The position numbers and the translations under genes were made by a program. From Nematostella vectensis (Eukaryota; Cnidaria; Anthozoa; Actiniaria; Edwardsiidae), in contig NC_064044.1 in the NCBI RefSeq assembly GCF_932526225.1, positions 16,245,453 to 16,309,452 of the forward strand: a DNA stretch of 64,000 nt, given 5' to 3'. Numbering within the stretch: the stretch's first letter is position 1; every line of letters starts with the position of its first letter. The notes below the pieces were generated by a model that worked only from the letters and a program-made list of their open reading frames with translations, searched no databases and was not told where the DNA came from. Below, piece by piece: positions 26,301 to 41,300 of this stretch.

Positions 26301-29300
26301 TGATGTCCTGGTTGTTAGAGATCCCACACTTGAGGATCTCACGATTGATGCTTTTCCATGTGCTTGCTATCCATGAACAAAATGGATCTTCCTAATCTTA
26401 CTAAGTCACGCAGAGATATACCTTGACTAACTTTTTTTTAGATCGAATTACTGAAGAGCTTTCTTAAGTTTTATTATTATTTAGACTTTTGCCTCACAAA
26501 CAAGAAGTTTTATGTATAATAGGCACCCCCATTCAGGAGGTCATTTTCGCATGAAAAAAAGAGTATATCATACATAAGTAAATATGTCAATAAGAGTCTT
26601 GATAAGACACCAATAATAATTGTATAATCTGAACTATCCAGTTCTTGGTACAATTCTGAATAAATAGCCCTCCGCCGCCTTCCTGTGTTATCTTTTCAGG
26701 AAGACTTTGTTTCTGGAGTCTAAAGAGTGGCCAACTAGTGCACAAGCTTGTTGTGGTAGAGAACATGTCAGATGACTCTGGCCTCCAGCAGCTGCTGGTC
26801 CATGCTACCCTTTGCAGGAAAAGAAATGTTGTCATGGTCATCACCCACGATCAGAACATCCTCATGTATGATCTAGAGAACTTCAAAAAACTAAAACAGG
26901 TTAGTTGTAATAGTGGAGCCTGGGGCCTAGCTCATAGTGGAGCCTGTCGCTCAGCAAAAATGTGGTTTAAATCTCTCTCTTTTGAGCTCAGGAATATCTA
27001 AGGGCTCAGGAATATGTAAGGGCTCAGAAATATCTGAGAGCTCATGAATATCTAAGGGGCTCAGGAATATCTAAGGGCTCAGGAATATCTAAGGGCTCAG
27101 AAATATCCAAGAGGCTCAGGAATATCTAAGGTCTAAGGAATATCTAAGGGCTCAGGAATATCTAAGGGCTAAGGAATATCCAAGAGGCTCAGGAATATCC
27201 AAGAGGCTCATGAATATCTAAGGGGTTCAGGAATATCTAAGGGGCTCAGGAATATCTAAGGGGCTCAGGAATATCTAAGGGGCTCAGGAATATCTAAGGG
27301 GCTCAGGAATACCTAAGGGCTCAGGTATATCTAAGGGGCTCAGGAATACCTAAGGGCTCAGGAATATCTAAGGGCTCAGGAATATCTAAGGGCTCAGGAA
27401 TATCTAAGGGGCTCATGAATATCTAAGGGCTCAGGAATACCTAAGGGCTCAGGAATATCCAAGAGGCTCATGAATATCTAAGGGACTCAGGAATATCTAA
27501 GGGGCTCAGGAATATCTAAGGGGCTCAGGAATACCTAAGGGCTCAGGAATATCCAAGAGGCTCATGAATATCTAAGGGCTCAGGAATATCTAAGGGCTCA
27601 GGAATATCTGAGGGCTCAGGAATATCTAAGGGCTCAGGAATATCTAAGGGCTCAGGAATATCTAAGGGCTCAGGAATATCTAAGGGCTCAGGAATATTTA
27701 AGGGCTCAGGAATATCTGAGGGCTCAGGAATATCTAAGGGCTCAGGTATATCTAAGGGGCTCAGGAATATCTAAGGGCTCAGGAATATCTGAGGGCTCAG
27801 GAATATCCAAGAGGCTCAGGAATATCTAAGGGGCTCAGGAATATCTAAGGGGCTCAGGAATATCTAAGGGTTCAGGAATATCTGAGGGCTCAGGAATATC
27901 TGAGGGCTCAGAAATATCTAAGGGTGCAGAAATATCTAAAGGTTCAGGAATATCTTAGAGCTCAGGAATATTCAAGGGTCTCAGGAATATTAAAGGGTCT
28001 CAGGAATATCCAAGGGTCTCAGGAATATCTTAGGGGCTCAGGAATATTCAAGGGTCTCAGGAATATCCAAGGGCTTAGTAAAGATGGGCTTGAGTCCAAG
28101 AAAAACGTTAATATTTAAATATAATTTTACCCCTATCTTCTTCCTAGACTAAAAACCTTACAAATGCAAATCCGTATTCTAATTGGAGTGTTTGTTAAAC
28201 ACGAGGTTCCGGTATAAAAGGTTCAGCTCCGACCAAAAAAAATGGCGTCTTTTATAAAATTCAAAATGGCGTGTCAGAAGCAAAGAAATGGGGGAGCGTA
28301 AACTTTTGGCAAGAATACTAACTAAAACTTGAAGAATATTGTTTAAATAAAAATAAAATATAATTTAACGAGTAAAACATTCAATACATTCAGTTTCAAA
28401 TTTCGCGCCTAAACGAGCTGCCCAACCAAAAAAGAACAAAATGGCCGTTTCGACTTTGACCCAGCTTTTACTCTTCCATACGAACATGAGCCCCTAAACA
28501 TCATCAAAAGCAGTACTTAAGTAATATCTTGATATGGGTAAGAATTTATGTGTAAGCCTTCTGGCTTCCACACAACTCAAAAACCATTATAGAGGCCAGC
28601 ACTGAACTCAACAAAAAGTGTACACACCTCTCTTTACTTCTGGCCTTTCGCTTGAGCTAAATGAATGTATTAGCAGTTTCGTAAGCAGCGTTTGAGAGGG
28701 CAAATTATTTGAAAAGTGGCCAGAGAAGCTGATATAGATTACGAGGGATAAAGTACTGTTGTAGTGTAGAAAGATCAAATTGGGTCCAGTCTTTTCCCTT
28801 CCACCTACAACGAATTAGTAGAAGCTATGTTTACAAGCCTAGAAGATGAAGCATTTTAAAATTATGGTAAGCTCTTTTTTTGCAAGTAGTATACCATACT
28901 GTACCTTCAAACTTACTCACATGACAAAAAAATGATAACAAATTAGTAAACTTATCTGAGTAAGTATATCACATGCTGTACCCATCTCGTGTCCCTGGAT
29001 ATATTAAAAAAAAACCTCCAGAGAAATTAAATTATTTTATTTTCTACAATGGTGTGTATGTATATGTAAAAAGAGTATTGACATTTCTGACATCTTCCAT
29101 TATTTTTGTTTGCTTACAGTTCTCCATGAGAGATACTGTTAACCTTCTTAGGTGAAAAGTGTAGGGAAAAATACATTGAAGGTGGAAGGAAGAAAATAAT
29201 GACGTTAGATTTTGTTAGTGCTGTTGCTTTTGTTGGCTTAAAAATGTTATTAGCATATGGTTGCCCCCGCCCCAAACATTTTTGGGGATAATATAACATC

Positions 29301-32300
29301 CTGACCCCCTCCATGCCACCTGGCATCAATTAGTTTGCTTTCATCTTTGACTTTATTCCTCAAATTATAATTAAGATTCTAAAGTATACACTTTCAAATA
29401 TAAACACACACCATTGTTAGCGGTTCATGTGTGCAACGAAAACAAATTTTGCTAATTATCATAACATAACAATTTTACAGATGGCAGCACATAAAGCAAT
29501 CATGTAAATACATACCCTTTTCTGCTTTTTCGTTGCAAGTTCTTACTATGCATATTGCATAATTCAGTTTTCTAGAACATCCTTGGAATAAAGATTTTAC
29601 CCCATTGATCTGGTATTCCAATCAAACGCAAGTAATTATTGGTTTTACTTTTCAAGCTAAGGTGGTTACCACAGGGGTGCACACACCATTCTTGACCACC
29701 TTGACCAGATTTTAAGACCTTTTTTTTATAACATCAACATACAATGCCAACCCCCAACTCCTTTTCCTCAGGAAATCCTGGCTACTCACTGTCATAGGAT
29801 CTCAGCTTGAATTTTTTTTCTGGTGTTTTTTTTTTCTTGTCTACACAAGCGAGTTATTTATTTTCTCAAGAATGGAAATAGAGTCCGATTTTAAATGATA
29901 CATTGATACATTAGAAAAGGGTAAACAACACAAGTAAATGGTATAGAGCTCATATGATGAAGAACGTAACATCAACACCGAATGGTCCAACTTTAGTTAA
30001 GCTTATAACAACTCGGCAGAGAAAATACTAGGTAAGAAAAAAAGAAACAGCAAACCCTGGATCAGTCAAGGTTTTTGGTCCATGATCGAGGAGAGATAGC
30101 ACCTAAAGGTTCAAAGAGAAAATGCGAAGTCGGAAAGGATCCAAAATAAACTATGGATGAGATATGAGGAGAAAGATAAAGACGTCAAGAAGAATCTTAT
30201 AGCTGATAAAAGGAAATGGCTATGACCAGATGGATTGTGCTCAGAAAGTGGTAGATATGGGAAATATGGAGACCCTATACGAGATAACGAAGAGTAATCT
30301 GTAATGATAAGCCCCGCAATTCCACCGCTACCAACAGTCAACCTGTTATGAAAAAATACCCAAACTAGCAGGGTACTGCTTACAACATCATTTTCATGGA
30401 CTTGTATTGTTTAGAATCAAATACATAGACTAAATTGTACTTGAAAAACATGATGTTATTTACAGATGCATTAGATTAAAACTAGACAATTGTAAGTCAA
30501 AATACAGTTTATAATAGGGCTGGTCTCTTCCGTTTTGAGAAATTATTTATTGCCCTGCCGTTATAAGAATTACACTTTGACAATATGCAGTAAATATAAC
30601 TTAAAATTTAATAAGTAAGAGTGTGGGTAGAATTCATAATTGTCGAAGGAATTCTTTTGGAAATTTTATTTTCCTTTTTATTTCAGACATTCTCAAAACG
30701 CCATCTCAAAAAACATAGCTAGGAATTTTGTCACATCCATCAAACATTAGAGAGACCCAAAAGTTTATTATTTTAGCTAAGCGCAAAGGGCAATTTTGTT
30801 ATGCGAATGAGAGGTTTGGAATGCGAAAATGGCTTGATGAGAAGAGCGAGTTTTAATCCTCAAAATGTCTTGTTTTGCTTATTCATTGAAGGTAGGATGT
30901 TCCTGGTACTCTAATGCAAAGATACAAAGAGAAATATATCTGTCATCTTCACCAGTTCTACATTATTTTACGGCCACTTGCTGCAAGGCACGCCATGAAA
31001 AGTGTCAGGTTCCCCTCTGAAAATCTCATCGATTTTTGTCACTAAAAATATAATTGAATTATGAGCTTGCTAAAAAGAAATAGCAGAATTGCAAGAAAAG
31101 TGTTACCTTTTTATCGGCTTTTGAAGGATGTGGAAGCTCAAACTCGTAGACAGGCGTAGTTAGAAAAAGCAATGGCGGCGATTTGAATTTTTATGGGAGC
31201 TCCGTGAGGTCTCTACACTCTAGGTGGTTGAGTGACACTGAGACCCCCCGCGAACTGTTGGGGTTTGCCTTTTATTACGGAACCTTGTTTTTAAGCTATA
31301 TTTATGCTGTAGAAATGTGTACATCTTCTAAAGAATTCCTCATTGGCAGTTTGTTGGATACAATGATGAAATATTGGACATGAGCTTTGCTGGCAAGACC
31401 AATGACCATCTGGCGGTGGTAACCAATAGCAACCAGTTGCGCCTGTACAACCTAGAGACGCTGGACTGTAGGATGGTTGAGGGCCACTCTAAGATGATCC
31501 TCTGCTTGGACGTCTGTGCTGATGGCACTAAGATAGTGACAGGATCAAAGGACCACACTGTCCGTGTATGGGACGTGAGTGACTGCAGTAATCCGAGGTG
31601 TCTGGCAGTTGGCAATGGTCACACTCATGCTGTGAGTGGTGTTGCATGGTCAAGGTGGGCTCATACTGTATACTGTACATTACATGCCATATGTCACACA
31701 CAATGACATTTGTAGAGTATCACTCAAGATACACTAATACTCTTGTTGCTTGGTTAGTTTGGAAATACCTGGAAATTGCCATAAAAATCATTCAGAAGAA
31801 CAGCACCTTTTGGTGAATCTAAAATCAATTTTAACAATTAATTGGACATTCTGCATATAGCTAAACACCAAACAAACACGGTAGACATTTTTCATTTATT
31901 TTATAAACTATGGAGAACATTTGCTTGGTATTATATGGGAATTTCCCTAAACAACCCTCATTTTGTTGTTAGCTTTTCCTTCTTTCTAGTAAATAAGTTT
32001 AGATTCCTGGATGCACCCTAGCATATTAGCCATTCAGTATGACTTAAGTATGAATTTGAAGCTTCAGAGATCATGGCAATAAAAGTGCAGTTCTCTTTTC
32101 TTGACAGACATGGAGCATGGTATAATTTTTACTTGCCTTTTAGGACAAGTCAAAGGTTTGTCATAAGCTGCAGTCAAGATCTGACCATCAAAGTGTGGGA
32201 AGCCACCAAAAAGGTACTTATTGATAAGCACTTTATGCTGATAAAGAGGTGGTAAGGATATTGGCATATATATCTATTAATATCGTGCTGATAATAGTGT

Positions 32301-35300
32301 AGCATAATGGTATGATCACAATGATGTTGATACAGTAGCTATTAATATACCATGACAGTGATACCATGACGGTGATACCATGACGGTGATACCATGACGG
32401 TGATACCATGACGGTGATACCATGACGGTGATACCATGACGGTGATACCATGACGGTGATACCGTGACAGTGATACCATGACGGTGATACCATGGCCGTG
32501 ATACCATGACGGTAATACCATGACGGTGATACCATGACGGTGATACCATGGCCGTGATACCATGACGGTGATACCATGACGGTGATACCATGACGGTGAT
32601 ACCATGACGGTGATACCATGACGGTGATACCATGACGGTGATACCATGGCCGTGATACCATGACGGTGATACCATGACGGTGATACCATGACGGTGATAC
32701 CATGACGGTGATACCATGACGGTGATACCATGACGGTGATACCATGACGGTGATACCATGACGGTGATACCATGAAGGTGATACCATGAAGGTGATACCA
32801 TGACGGTGATACCATGATGGTGATACCATGACGGTGATACCATGACGGTGATACCATGGCCGTGATACCATGACGGTGATACCATGACGGTGATACCATG
32901 ACGGTGATACCATGGCCGTGATACCATGACGATGATACCATGACGGTGATACCATGACGGTGATACCATGACGATGATACCATGACGGTGATACCATGAC
33001 GGTGATACCACGACGGTGATACCATGACGGTGATACCATGACGGTGATACCATGACGGTGATACCATGACGGTGATACCATGACGGAGATACCATGACGG
33101 TGATACCATGACAGTGATACCATGACGCTGATACCATGACGGTGATACCATGGCCGTGATACCATGACCGTGATACCATGACGGTGATACCATGACGATG
33201 ATACCATGACGGTGATACCATGACGGTGATACCATGACGATGATACCATGACGGTGATACCATGACGGTGATACCATGACGGTGATACCATGACGGTGAT
33301 ACCATGAAGGTGATACCATGAAGGTGATACCATGACGGTGATACCATGACGGTGATCCCATGACAGTGATACCATGACGGTGATACCATGGCCATGATAC
33401 CATGACCGTGATACCATTACAGTGATACCATTACAGTGGTACCATGACAGTGATACCATGACGGTGATACCATGACGGTGATACCATGACGGTGATACCA
33501 TGACGGTGATACCATGACGGTGATACCATGACGGTGATACCATGACTGTGATACCATGACGGTGATACCATGACGGTGATACCATGACGGTGATACCATG
33601 ACGGTGATACCATGACGGTGATACCATGACGGTGATACCATGACGGTGATACCATGACGGTGATACCATGACGGTGATACCATGACGGTGATACCATGAC
33701 GGTGATACCATGACGGTGATACCATGACGGTGATACCATGACGGTGATACCATGACGGTGATACCATGACGGTGATACCATGACGGTGATACCATGACGG
33801 TGATACCATGACGGTGATACCATGGCCATGATACCATGACCGTGATACCATTACAGTGATACCATTACAGTGGTACCGTGCTTATTTTTGTTTTCTGTTA
33901 GGCTGCAGAAGAGAGTTCTATGTTTGTAAAGATGACAGTAAAAGCCCATGATAAGGTACACAACCAGCATTTTGTAGAAAAAAAGATGTATGTTTGAAAC
34001 TCACATCAGCTAAAGCAACTTTTATGTAATTACAATTTTTAGTAAACTACACAAGAAATTCATATAATGTTAGATATTCACGAGACAATTTTCTTTCTAC
34101 TTGCATTTGTGTCCACCTTAACCTATTAACCCCTCAACCAGCCTGTACCAGCTCAAAAAGTACCCACATGCCAATATAATTCATAAGTGCAAACTAAAAA
34201 ACAATAAGATAAAGATACTTATACATCAGTCTAATGGATACATGGTCTTGAAGATACAGTATGCATTGTGAATAATGCAACGAGGTATTGTAAGTGGCTG
34301 GTAGCTTTTGTTATCAGATGAACAAATATAATTATAGATTTGAATAGCACTCAAAAGGATAGATATTAACAGACGTTTCGAGGCTACTGCCTATTTATCA
34401 GTGCATCCAACCAAGCTGATAGCAACTACTCTTCTGTCAAAGTATAACTCAGAATATCACTTGATAGCAAAATTTTAACTAGCTGCCCCTAACTGCCCCT
34501 TTACCGTGTTACATTGTTTCCTTATTTTAGGATATCAATTCTGTAGCAGTCTCGCCCTTTACCGTGTTACATTGTTTCCTTATTTTAGGATATCAATTCT
34601 GTAGCAGTCTCGCCAAATGACAAACTAGTGGTGACCGGCTCACAAGATAAGACAGCAAAGGTCAGCAAAGAAAATAGACATGGTGTACTGCATTGTTTGC
34701 CTTTTCGCCTGCAGTACTGGTGATTGGGGTGTACTGGTGATTGGGGTGTACTGGTGATTGGGCGGTACTGGTGATTGGGGTGTACTGGTGATTGGGCGGC
34801 ACTGGTGATTGGGCGGCACTGGTGATTGGGCGGTACTGGTGATTGGGGTGTACTGGTGATTGGGCGGTACTGGTGATTGGGGTGTACTGGTGATTAAGTC
34901 TGTACTGGTGATTGGGGTGTACTGGTGATTGGGCGGCACTGGTGATTGGGCGGCACTGGTGATTGGGCGGCACTGGTGATTGGGCGGCACTGGTGATTGG
35001 GCGGCACTGGTCATTGGGCGGCACTGGTGACTGGGCGGCACTGGTGACTGGGCGGCACTGGTGACTGGGCGGCACTGGTGATTGGGCGGCACTGGTGATT
35101 GGGCGGCACTGGTGATTGGACTGTAAACGTGGGTGGACTGTACGCGTGATTGGGGTTGGGATTGGATGTATTACAATAACTCACTGTTACTTGCACAGGT
35201 GTGGCGTATAGCTGATGGGATCCTCATGGGCGTTGCCAGAGGACACAAGAGAGGGGTGTGGTGTGCCCAATTTTCCCCCTTCGACAAATGCATTGCCACA

Positions 35301-38300
35301 GCTTCAGGAGACAGTACCATCAAGATTTGGTCGCTGACGGATTACACGTGTGTCAAGACATTTGAGGGCCATAGCAACTCAGTCCTTAAGGTGGTGTTTA
35401 TCTCCAACGGGATGCAGCTTATAACCAGGTAACCATGACGACATAAAATTTTACCATACCCATGATGCACTCTGGTGGAAGCACTCGAAATAGTTTGTTG
35501 ATTAATGTGCCTGCATTTGTAAGCAAACATGAGGGTTTTTAATGTGCTGTAGATTATTATTAGATGTAGATGTAGAGTGAATAAGTCAATAATGCACTCT
35601 TTCTTTTTCTCTTATGAATGTTAATTGGCATCCTTTGAGAAACCTTTAAGTTTTTGAGTTTTTGTCTTTTTTCCCAGTGGCACAGACGGTCTTGTCAAGT
35701 TATGGACAATCAAGACTAATGAATGCGTCCAAACCTTTGACGAGCACCAAGACAAGGTATGTACATGTTATACAGTAAATAGCCGTGTAAAAATAGCCTT
35801 TTATAAGAACCTAGCATTTTCAAGATGAGGTTCTTTTAAGAACCTCATCATGAAAAGATGAACGTGTTAAAACACGTTCTTATCGAGGTACCTTTTGACA
35901 ATTCAGGCTGTTTAGGTTCGTAATTGGTTCTTATTTTTTTTTATACACCAAACAATTACAGTCTGTAGTCACAATGCTTGCTAACTTTGACAATAACAGT
36001 AAATGCTGAACACAACATATTAGCCCATGTTGTATTAACTACAGTATGCATCAAACATTTATGAAAAGTAATTTCAAATCAGAAATTTGATAAAAGAAGA
36101 TTGAGTGAACTTTCAGATAAGAACCTTTTCTTCGCCACCACGTAGATTCGTTTCTAATATAACGGATGGTTAAAATGTCACTTTTTACGCCTTTAATTTC
36201 TTAATCTCCATGTTTTTATGCGTGAGTTTTAACTGTACCACCTAACTCTGCACTGGATCCTTTAATAGTACAAACAAATCGATGAGTAGACAGTATGTTA
36301 ACGCTTTCATATATGCAATAATATGCATTCTCTTGGTTTTTCGCCTCCTTCTTGAGCCTAGGCTAAGTTAACCGTAAATGTTGTATAATCCATAAACGGT
36401 ACTCGTTGTTAGCACATGTATATGGATCAGGTCGATTGTTTCATCTTTATTTGCATGTGGTTGTGGCCTTATTATTATTATTATTGTTGTTGTTATTATT
36501 ATTATTATCGCCTTTTTATCCCTTAGCCTTGTTATCGATTCATTATTATTTTTATTTATTTTTCCTTAATGTTGTGCTTTGTGACAAACGTAGGTGTGGG
36601 CGATAGCAGTTAATAAATCCCAGAATGCATTTTGTTCAGGAGGCGCTGATTCTGCGATCACTCTTTGGAAGGTAAGTTTGGGGGGTGAAGGAGGTATTTT
36701 GTTAAGTCTAAGGCAAACTCTCTCCGATTGATGCATTTTAGGACGTGACTCAAGAAGAGCGACATAAAGCCCAACAGGAAGCAGAGGATGTTATACTGAA
36801 GTGAGCACCTTCCAATCCACCCCCTTCATACCGCACCACTCCTGCTTCCTATCCCCAGACCTCCCTCTTCGTATTGACACCCCCTCTCCCCTTCCTATTC
36901 CAGCCCCCTTCCTATTCCAGCCCTCCCCCTTCCTATTGACACCCCCTCTCCCCTTCCTATCCAAGCCCTCCCCCTTCCTATTGACACCCCCTCTCCCCTT
37001 CCTATTCCAGCCCTCCCCCTTCCTATTGACACCCCCTCTCCCCTTCCTATCCCCTGTACTCCCCAGTGTGGCGTCTAAACTAGTATGTGGTGTTCCTAAC
37101 GTTCAAATCTTGGGCCGTGGTTGTTTCTACAGGGAGCAAAAGCTCTCCAATCTTGTGCACGACAAGCGGTACTCAGAAGCGATCTCTCTTGCCATTTCAC
37201 TGGAGAAACCTTTCCGCGTCCTGAATGTCATCAAAGGTAAGACCCAACCAACGTCAATCAAATATCACAAGTGTCCCAAATATCACAACTGTCCACTCAC
37301 GCCTCTATACACCAAATATCACAACTGTCCACTCACGCCTCAATACACCAAAATATCACAACTGTCCACTCACGCCTCAATACACCAAAATATCACAATT
37401 GTGCACTCACGCTACAATACACAGCAAACTAAGGTGTGTGTGTGTGTGTGTGTGTGTGTATGGGGGGGGGGGGAATCTGAAATAAAAATAGACATTATAT
37501 TATTGTCGCCATTTCTTTGATATTTAACTGTTTTGACTTATTTTTGGTTTTCTAGATATGCTGACAGCCGAGAATGGGATACAAGAAATAAACACTACCT
37601 TAAGAAGTCTCAGACCAGATCAGATAGGTACATACACATCAAACCAGATCAGATAGTACCTATCAAACCAGATCATATAGGTGGATGAGTTACTCATCAA
37701 ACCAGATCAGATAGGTGGATGAGTTACCCATCAAACCAGATCAGATAGGTGAATAAGTTACCCATCAAACCAGATCAGATAGGTAAATACCCATCTAACC
37801 AGATGTTTGCTTGTGTTCCAACGAGAATTGAAAACTATTGGCGATGCGAAAGTGGAGTCATCAAGAGATATTCAAATTTTTATGAAATTGCGTGAACTTC
37901 TATTGCTTTCTTCTTGTTCCATAGACATGATCCTAAAGTTCATTGTAGAATGGAACACTAACGCCAAGAACACTCTAGCTTCGCAGACAGGTAAATTGTA
38001 GAGAAAGAATTTAATGCTGCACTATGCATTGTGATTAGAATATTATTTATCATCTCTTCATATCATATTGCGGTTGCTAAGAGTAAGGAGACACCAGGAG
38101 ACAGTATTTGCTCGGAGTGGATTCCAAATCAGCTACAAGGCAAAGTACTTATGCAAATGACTATATTACAGCGGTTTTGGAACATACGCGTCCTTTGCCG
38201 TCAAACAAATTCTACTGTAGTGCGCTGTCAATCAAGCAGGAGAGGGGAGGCGTTTACTATCGTCGCCCGGTTTTACCCGCTCCGCCATTTGGCATGCGAG

Positions 38301-41300
38301 TACCAAAGTTTTTCTTTTGTTGCAGTTTGGGTATTCTCCGCTGATTTTTGGTTCAAAATAACCAAAGTATTCGCCAATACATTGAGATGATGGAGAGGTA
38401 GTTACTTGAGACCGGAAGGCTGATCGTCATGAGCTCTTAACGTTGCCAAAACGTTCAAACGGAAGGTGTTGTTTTTATATGAAAACACGCTATACTTCAC
38501 GATCCCTCAAGAAGAAAATCAAAAATGATAATAACGGGTTAAGCAAAATAAGTTAAATTGCGATGGACGGCAAGTTAACGGAAGCTTACCGAATCGTATT
38601 CTTCTTCCCATGTCTTCGTAACTTGACCACTTGGTGACTTGATAGGGTCCTGGAAATTTAACAACTGTAGCAAAATACAAACTCTTATTCTTTTACTCGT
38701 GTGCACGCAGGGAGCGGGTAAAACCGGGTGACGATAACGAAAGCCTCCACTTTCCTGCTTGATTGAAAGCGCACTACAGCAAAAGTCAAATAATGACGTA
38801 GATTTTTTTTACAGTAAGGGCCGCGTGTGATTTGAAACGCTTTGCTTGTGATAGCTTAATGTGGACATATTATGCCGATAGAAATTGATGATTTGATTAC
38901 GCAACGTAACTTGACCCTTTTTAAGTAAACACTGAGAACGCGTATTTTAGCCAATTTAGAGAGGACTTCGTGGTTGGCCCCCTGTCCTTGCTTGTTGTTA
39001 GAAGACCGGTGTGTTCCTTGTTCTTGTAGTCATGTCGATAATTCTGAGGTCCACCTCACCCTACGAGCTGATAGACAGGCCCAACATGAAGGACACAATC
39101 GAAGCATTGCTGCCCTACACAGGTATAGTCAATTTTAGTCAGGAAGTTTCACCAGTATTTATATTTTAATGGCATGGGACATTGTCGTATGACTTACTGT
39201 TTTCTTACCGCGCTTCCTGATTGGCTGATTACCATGGTATATCACCGGCATCACTGCCTTCAGTGGTATTCACTTCCTTCGGGTATGGTATATCAGACAT
39301 GGTATATCAACATGTTATATCACGCATGGTATACCAGACAGGGTTTATCAGACATGTTCATTCAGACATGGTCTATCCAACATGGTCATTGAAACATGGT
39401 CATTCGGACATGGTCTATCAGACATTGTTTATCAGACATGGTTTATAAGACGTGGTATATCAGGCATTATTATACATTGTGCTCACTGTGTCGATTCTGA
39501 TTGGCTATACGCGTGCTTTATTTTGAGAATCTAATAAGTGATTCTACGCGCGCATTGCATATTGGGCGTAGGGCGCGAAGATTAGGCCCCACTTACGGCT
39601 GGATCAATGGTCACACACGCTTGTCCGTGACGTCACCTCCGATATTATGCAATTTCTTTGCATCTATTCGTGCTATAAAACACCCATAAACACTAAAAAA
39701 AGTAAAAGGAATACACGAGAAAGTACACTTTGTGCAAAATCATCGTCCGAGTGAGCTCGCTAAATTGGCAAAGTAAGAGAAAAGTGCCAACGGATGTTAG
39801 CGATCACTCCCTGGCCCGTCAAAATGTAAATAGAAATACCTAGTTTGCCTTCACAATCTCCGATTATTAACTTAACAAAAAAAAAAAAAAAGATTTTGAA
39901 AAGCTGTAAAATATTTCCCCCATCCTACCAAGGCCGGGAAGTTTGATTTTCTCGCTATCCTCACACATTTTCGAACTTTTCATTGTTCTGCCGTCGCATC
40001 ATCGGTCAAGGTTTGTAAACATCCCGATAAAAGCTCGTATTTTCAAAACGGGCGATTTTCCGAAGCCGGTAGGAGAAACACACTCGTTCTGTGTAAAATA
40101 TAATTTCAAGCCAATGACAGGGAATACCAAAACCTCTCTACAAAAACCATCGGATTTCGGATTTAAGACTTCAAGCTTCTTACTTGAGCCTTCCCAATTG
40201 TTAGCGGTCTTCTGCATGAGAGCTATCCAGGCGCTTTCCTGATTGGCTGAAATTTCAGACCATACCAGTTATCCAGCCGTTGATGGGGGCACATACTGCC
40301 GGCTCACAGAAACGAGCTGGAAATCGAGCCTATGGCCTCGTCTGATTCAACTTGTCTCGACATTTTTACGGATATCACTGAAACCTCATTCAATAATTGT
40401 TTATGGTATATCAGGCATGGTATATCAGGCATGGTATATCAGACATGGTATATCAGGCATGGTATATCAGACATGGTATATCAGGCATGGTATATCAGGC
40501 ATGGTAAATCAGACATGGTATATCAGACGTGGTATATCAGGCATGGTATATCACACATGCCAAGGGGTTCCAGCCATCAGGATACGAGTCACGAGACATA
40601 TTACGAGGAGGGAGGGGACAAAATGAGTGTCTACGATATACGACCTGGATTCCAGCCATTTGACCTTTTTGCTAAAGGCACCCCTGGGTGTATTTAACAA
40701 TTTGATCCTATCCCAAGGTACCACGTGTTTGATTGAAAAAGTGTTGATTGAAAAAAGGATCAGTGATAAATGAATTGGGGGAAACAAATTCACAGAGGTT
40801 GAAATTTTGTTTATCTCTCTTTTTCAGAACGACACCTGAAGAGAATTAACCGCCTGTTGCAGGTAAGAGCTGCCCAGTGTGTCATGGATTGACGTCAACG
40901 ATTAAGATGATCATGTTAATAAAGAGAGCTATATAGGGAGTGATGGTGGTTATGATAATTATTATAATTAGTATTAAGGATACTTCTCATGATAATACTA
41001 GTGGCGAGAGTTTAGTGATGATACTTTTGGTATTGTCTGCGAAGTACAAGCAATAACTAGTGTTCTTTTTCCTTTTATATCCTTGAAGCAATCGGAGTTT
41101 ATTGAGTACACGTGGCAGCGGATGAGGCTTTCTTCTTCGCTAGATACTGTCAGGTAAGAGTTTTTTTTATCGTGTGCGACTCGGTACAACTCGGAAGCGA
41201 CTTGGCACAACTCGGTAGTAAATCGGTAGCGCGGTGACCACCGAAGCGCATTGTCATGGTGACCACGGCTTAGTGACGCACTATAACTTGGCATCGCTCC

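Noticed and set aside
26985-28080. Intron 12 array as a copy of the exon 12 or 13 junction
   Set aside because: No shared word longer than chance with either junction. Likewise for the arrays at 32345, 34718 and 19280.
32233-33851. Minus-strand frames of 132-534 codons (HGITVMVSPSWYHR repeats)
   Set aside because: Artefact of the 14-bp repeat in TBL3 intron 14; three codon phases cycle without a stop.
39280-40560. Exon 24 donor as parent of the 15-bp array
   Set aside because: Only about 11 of 15 bases agree; kept as a repeat but not counted as a case.
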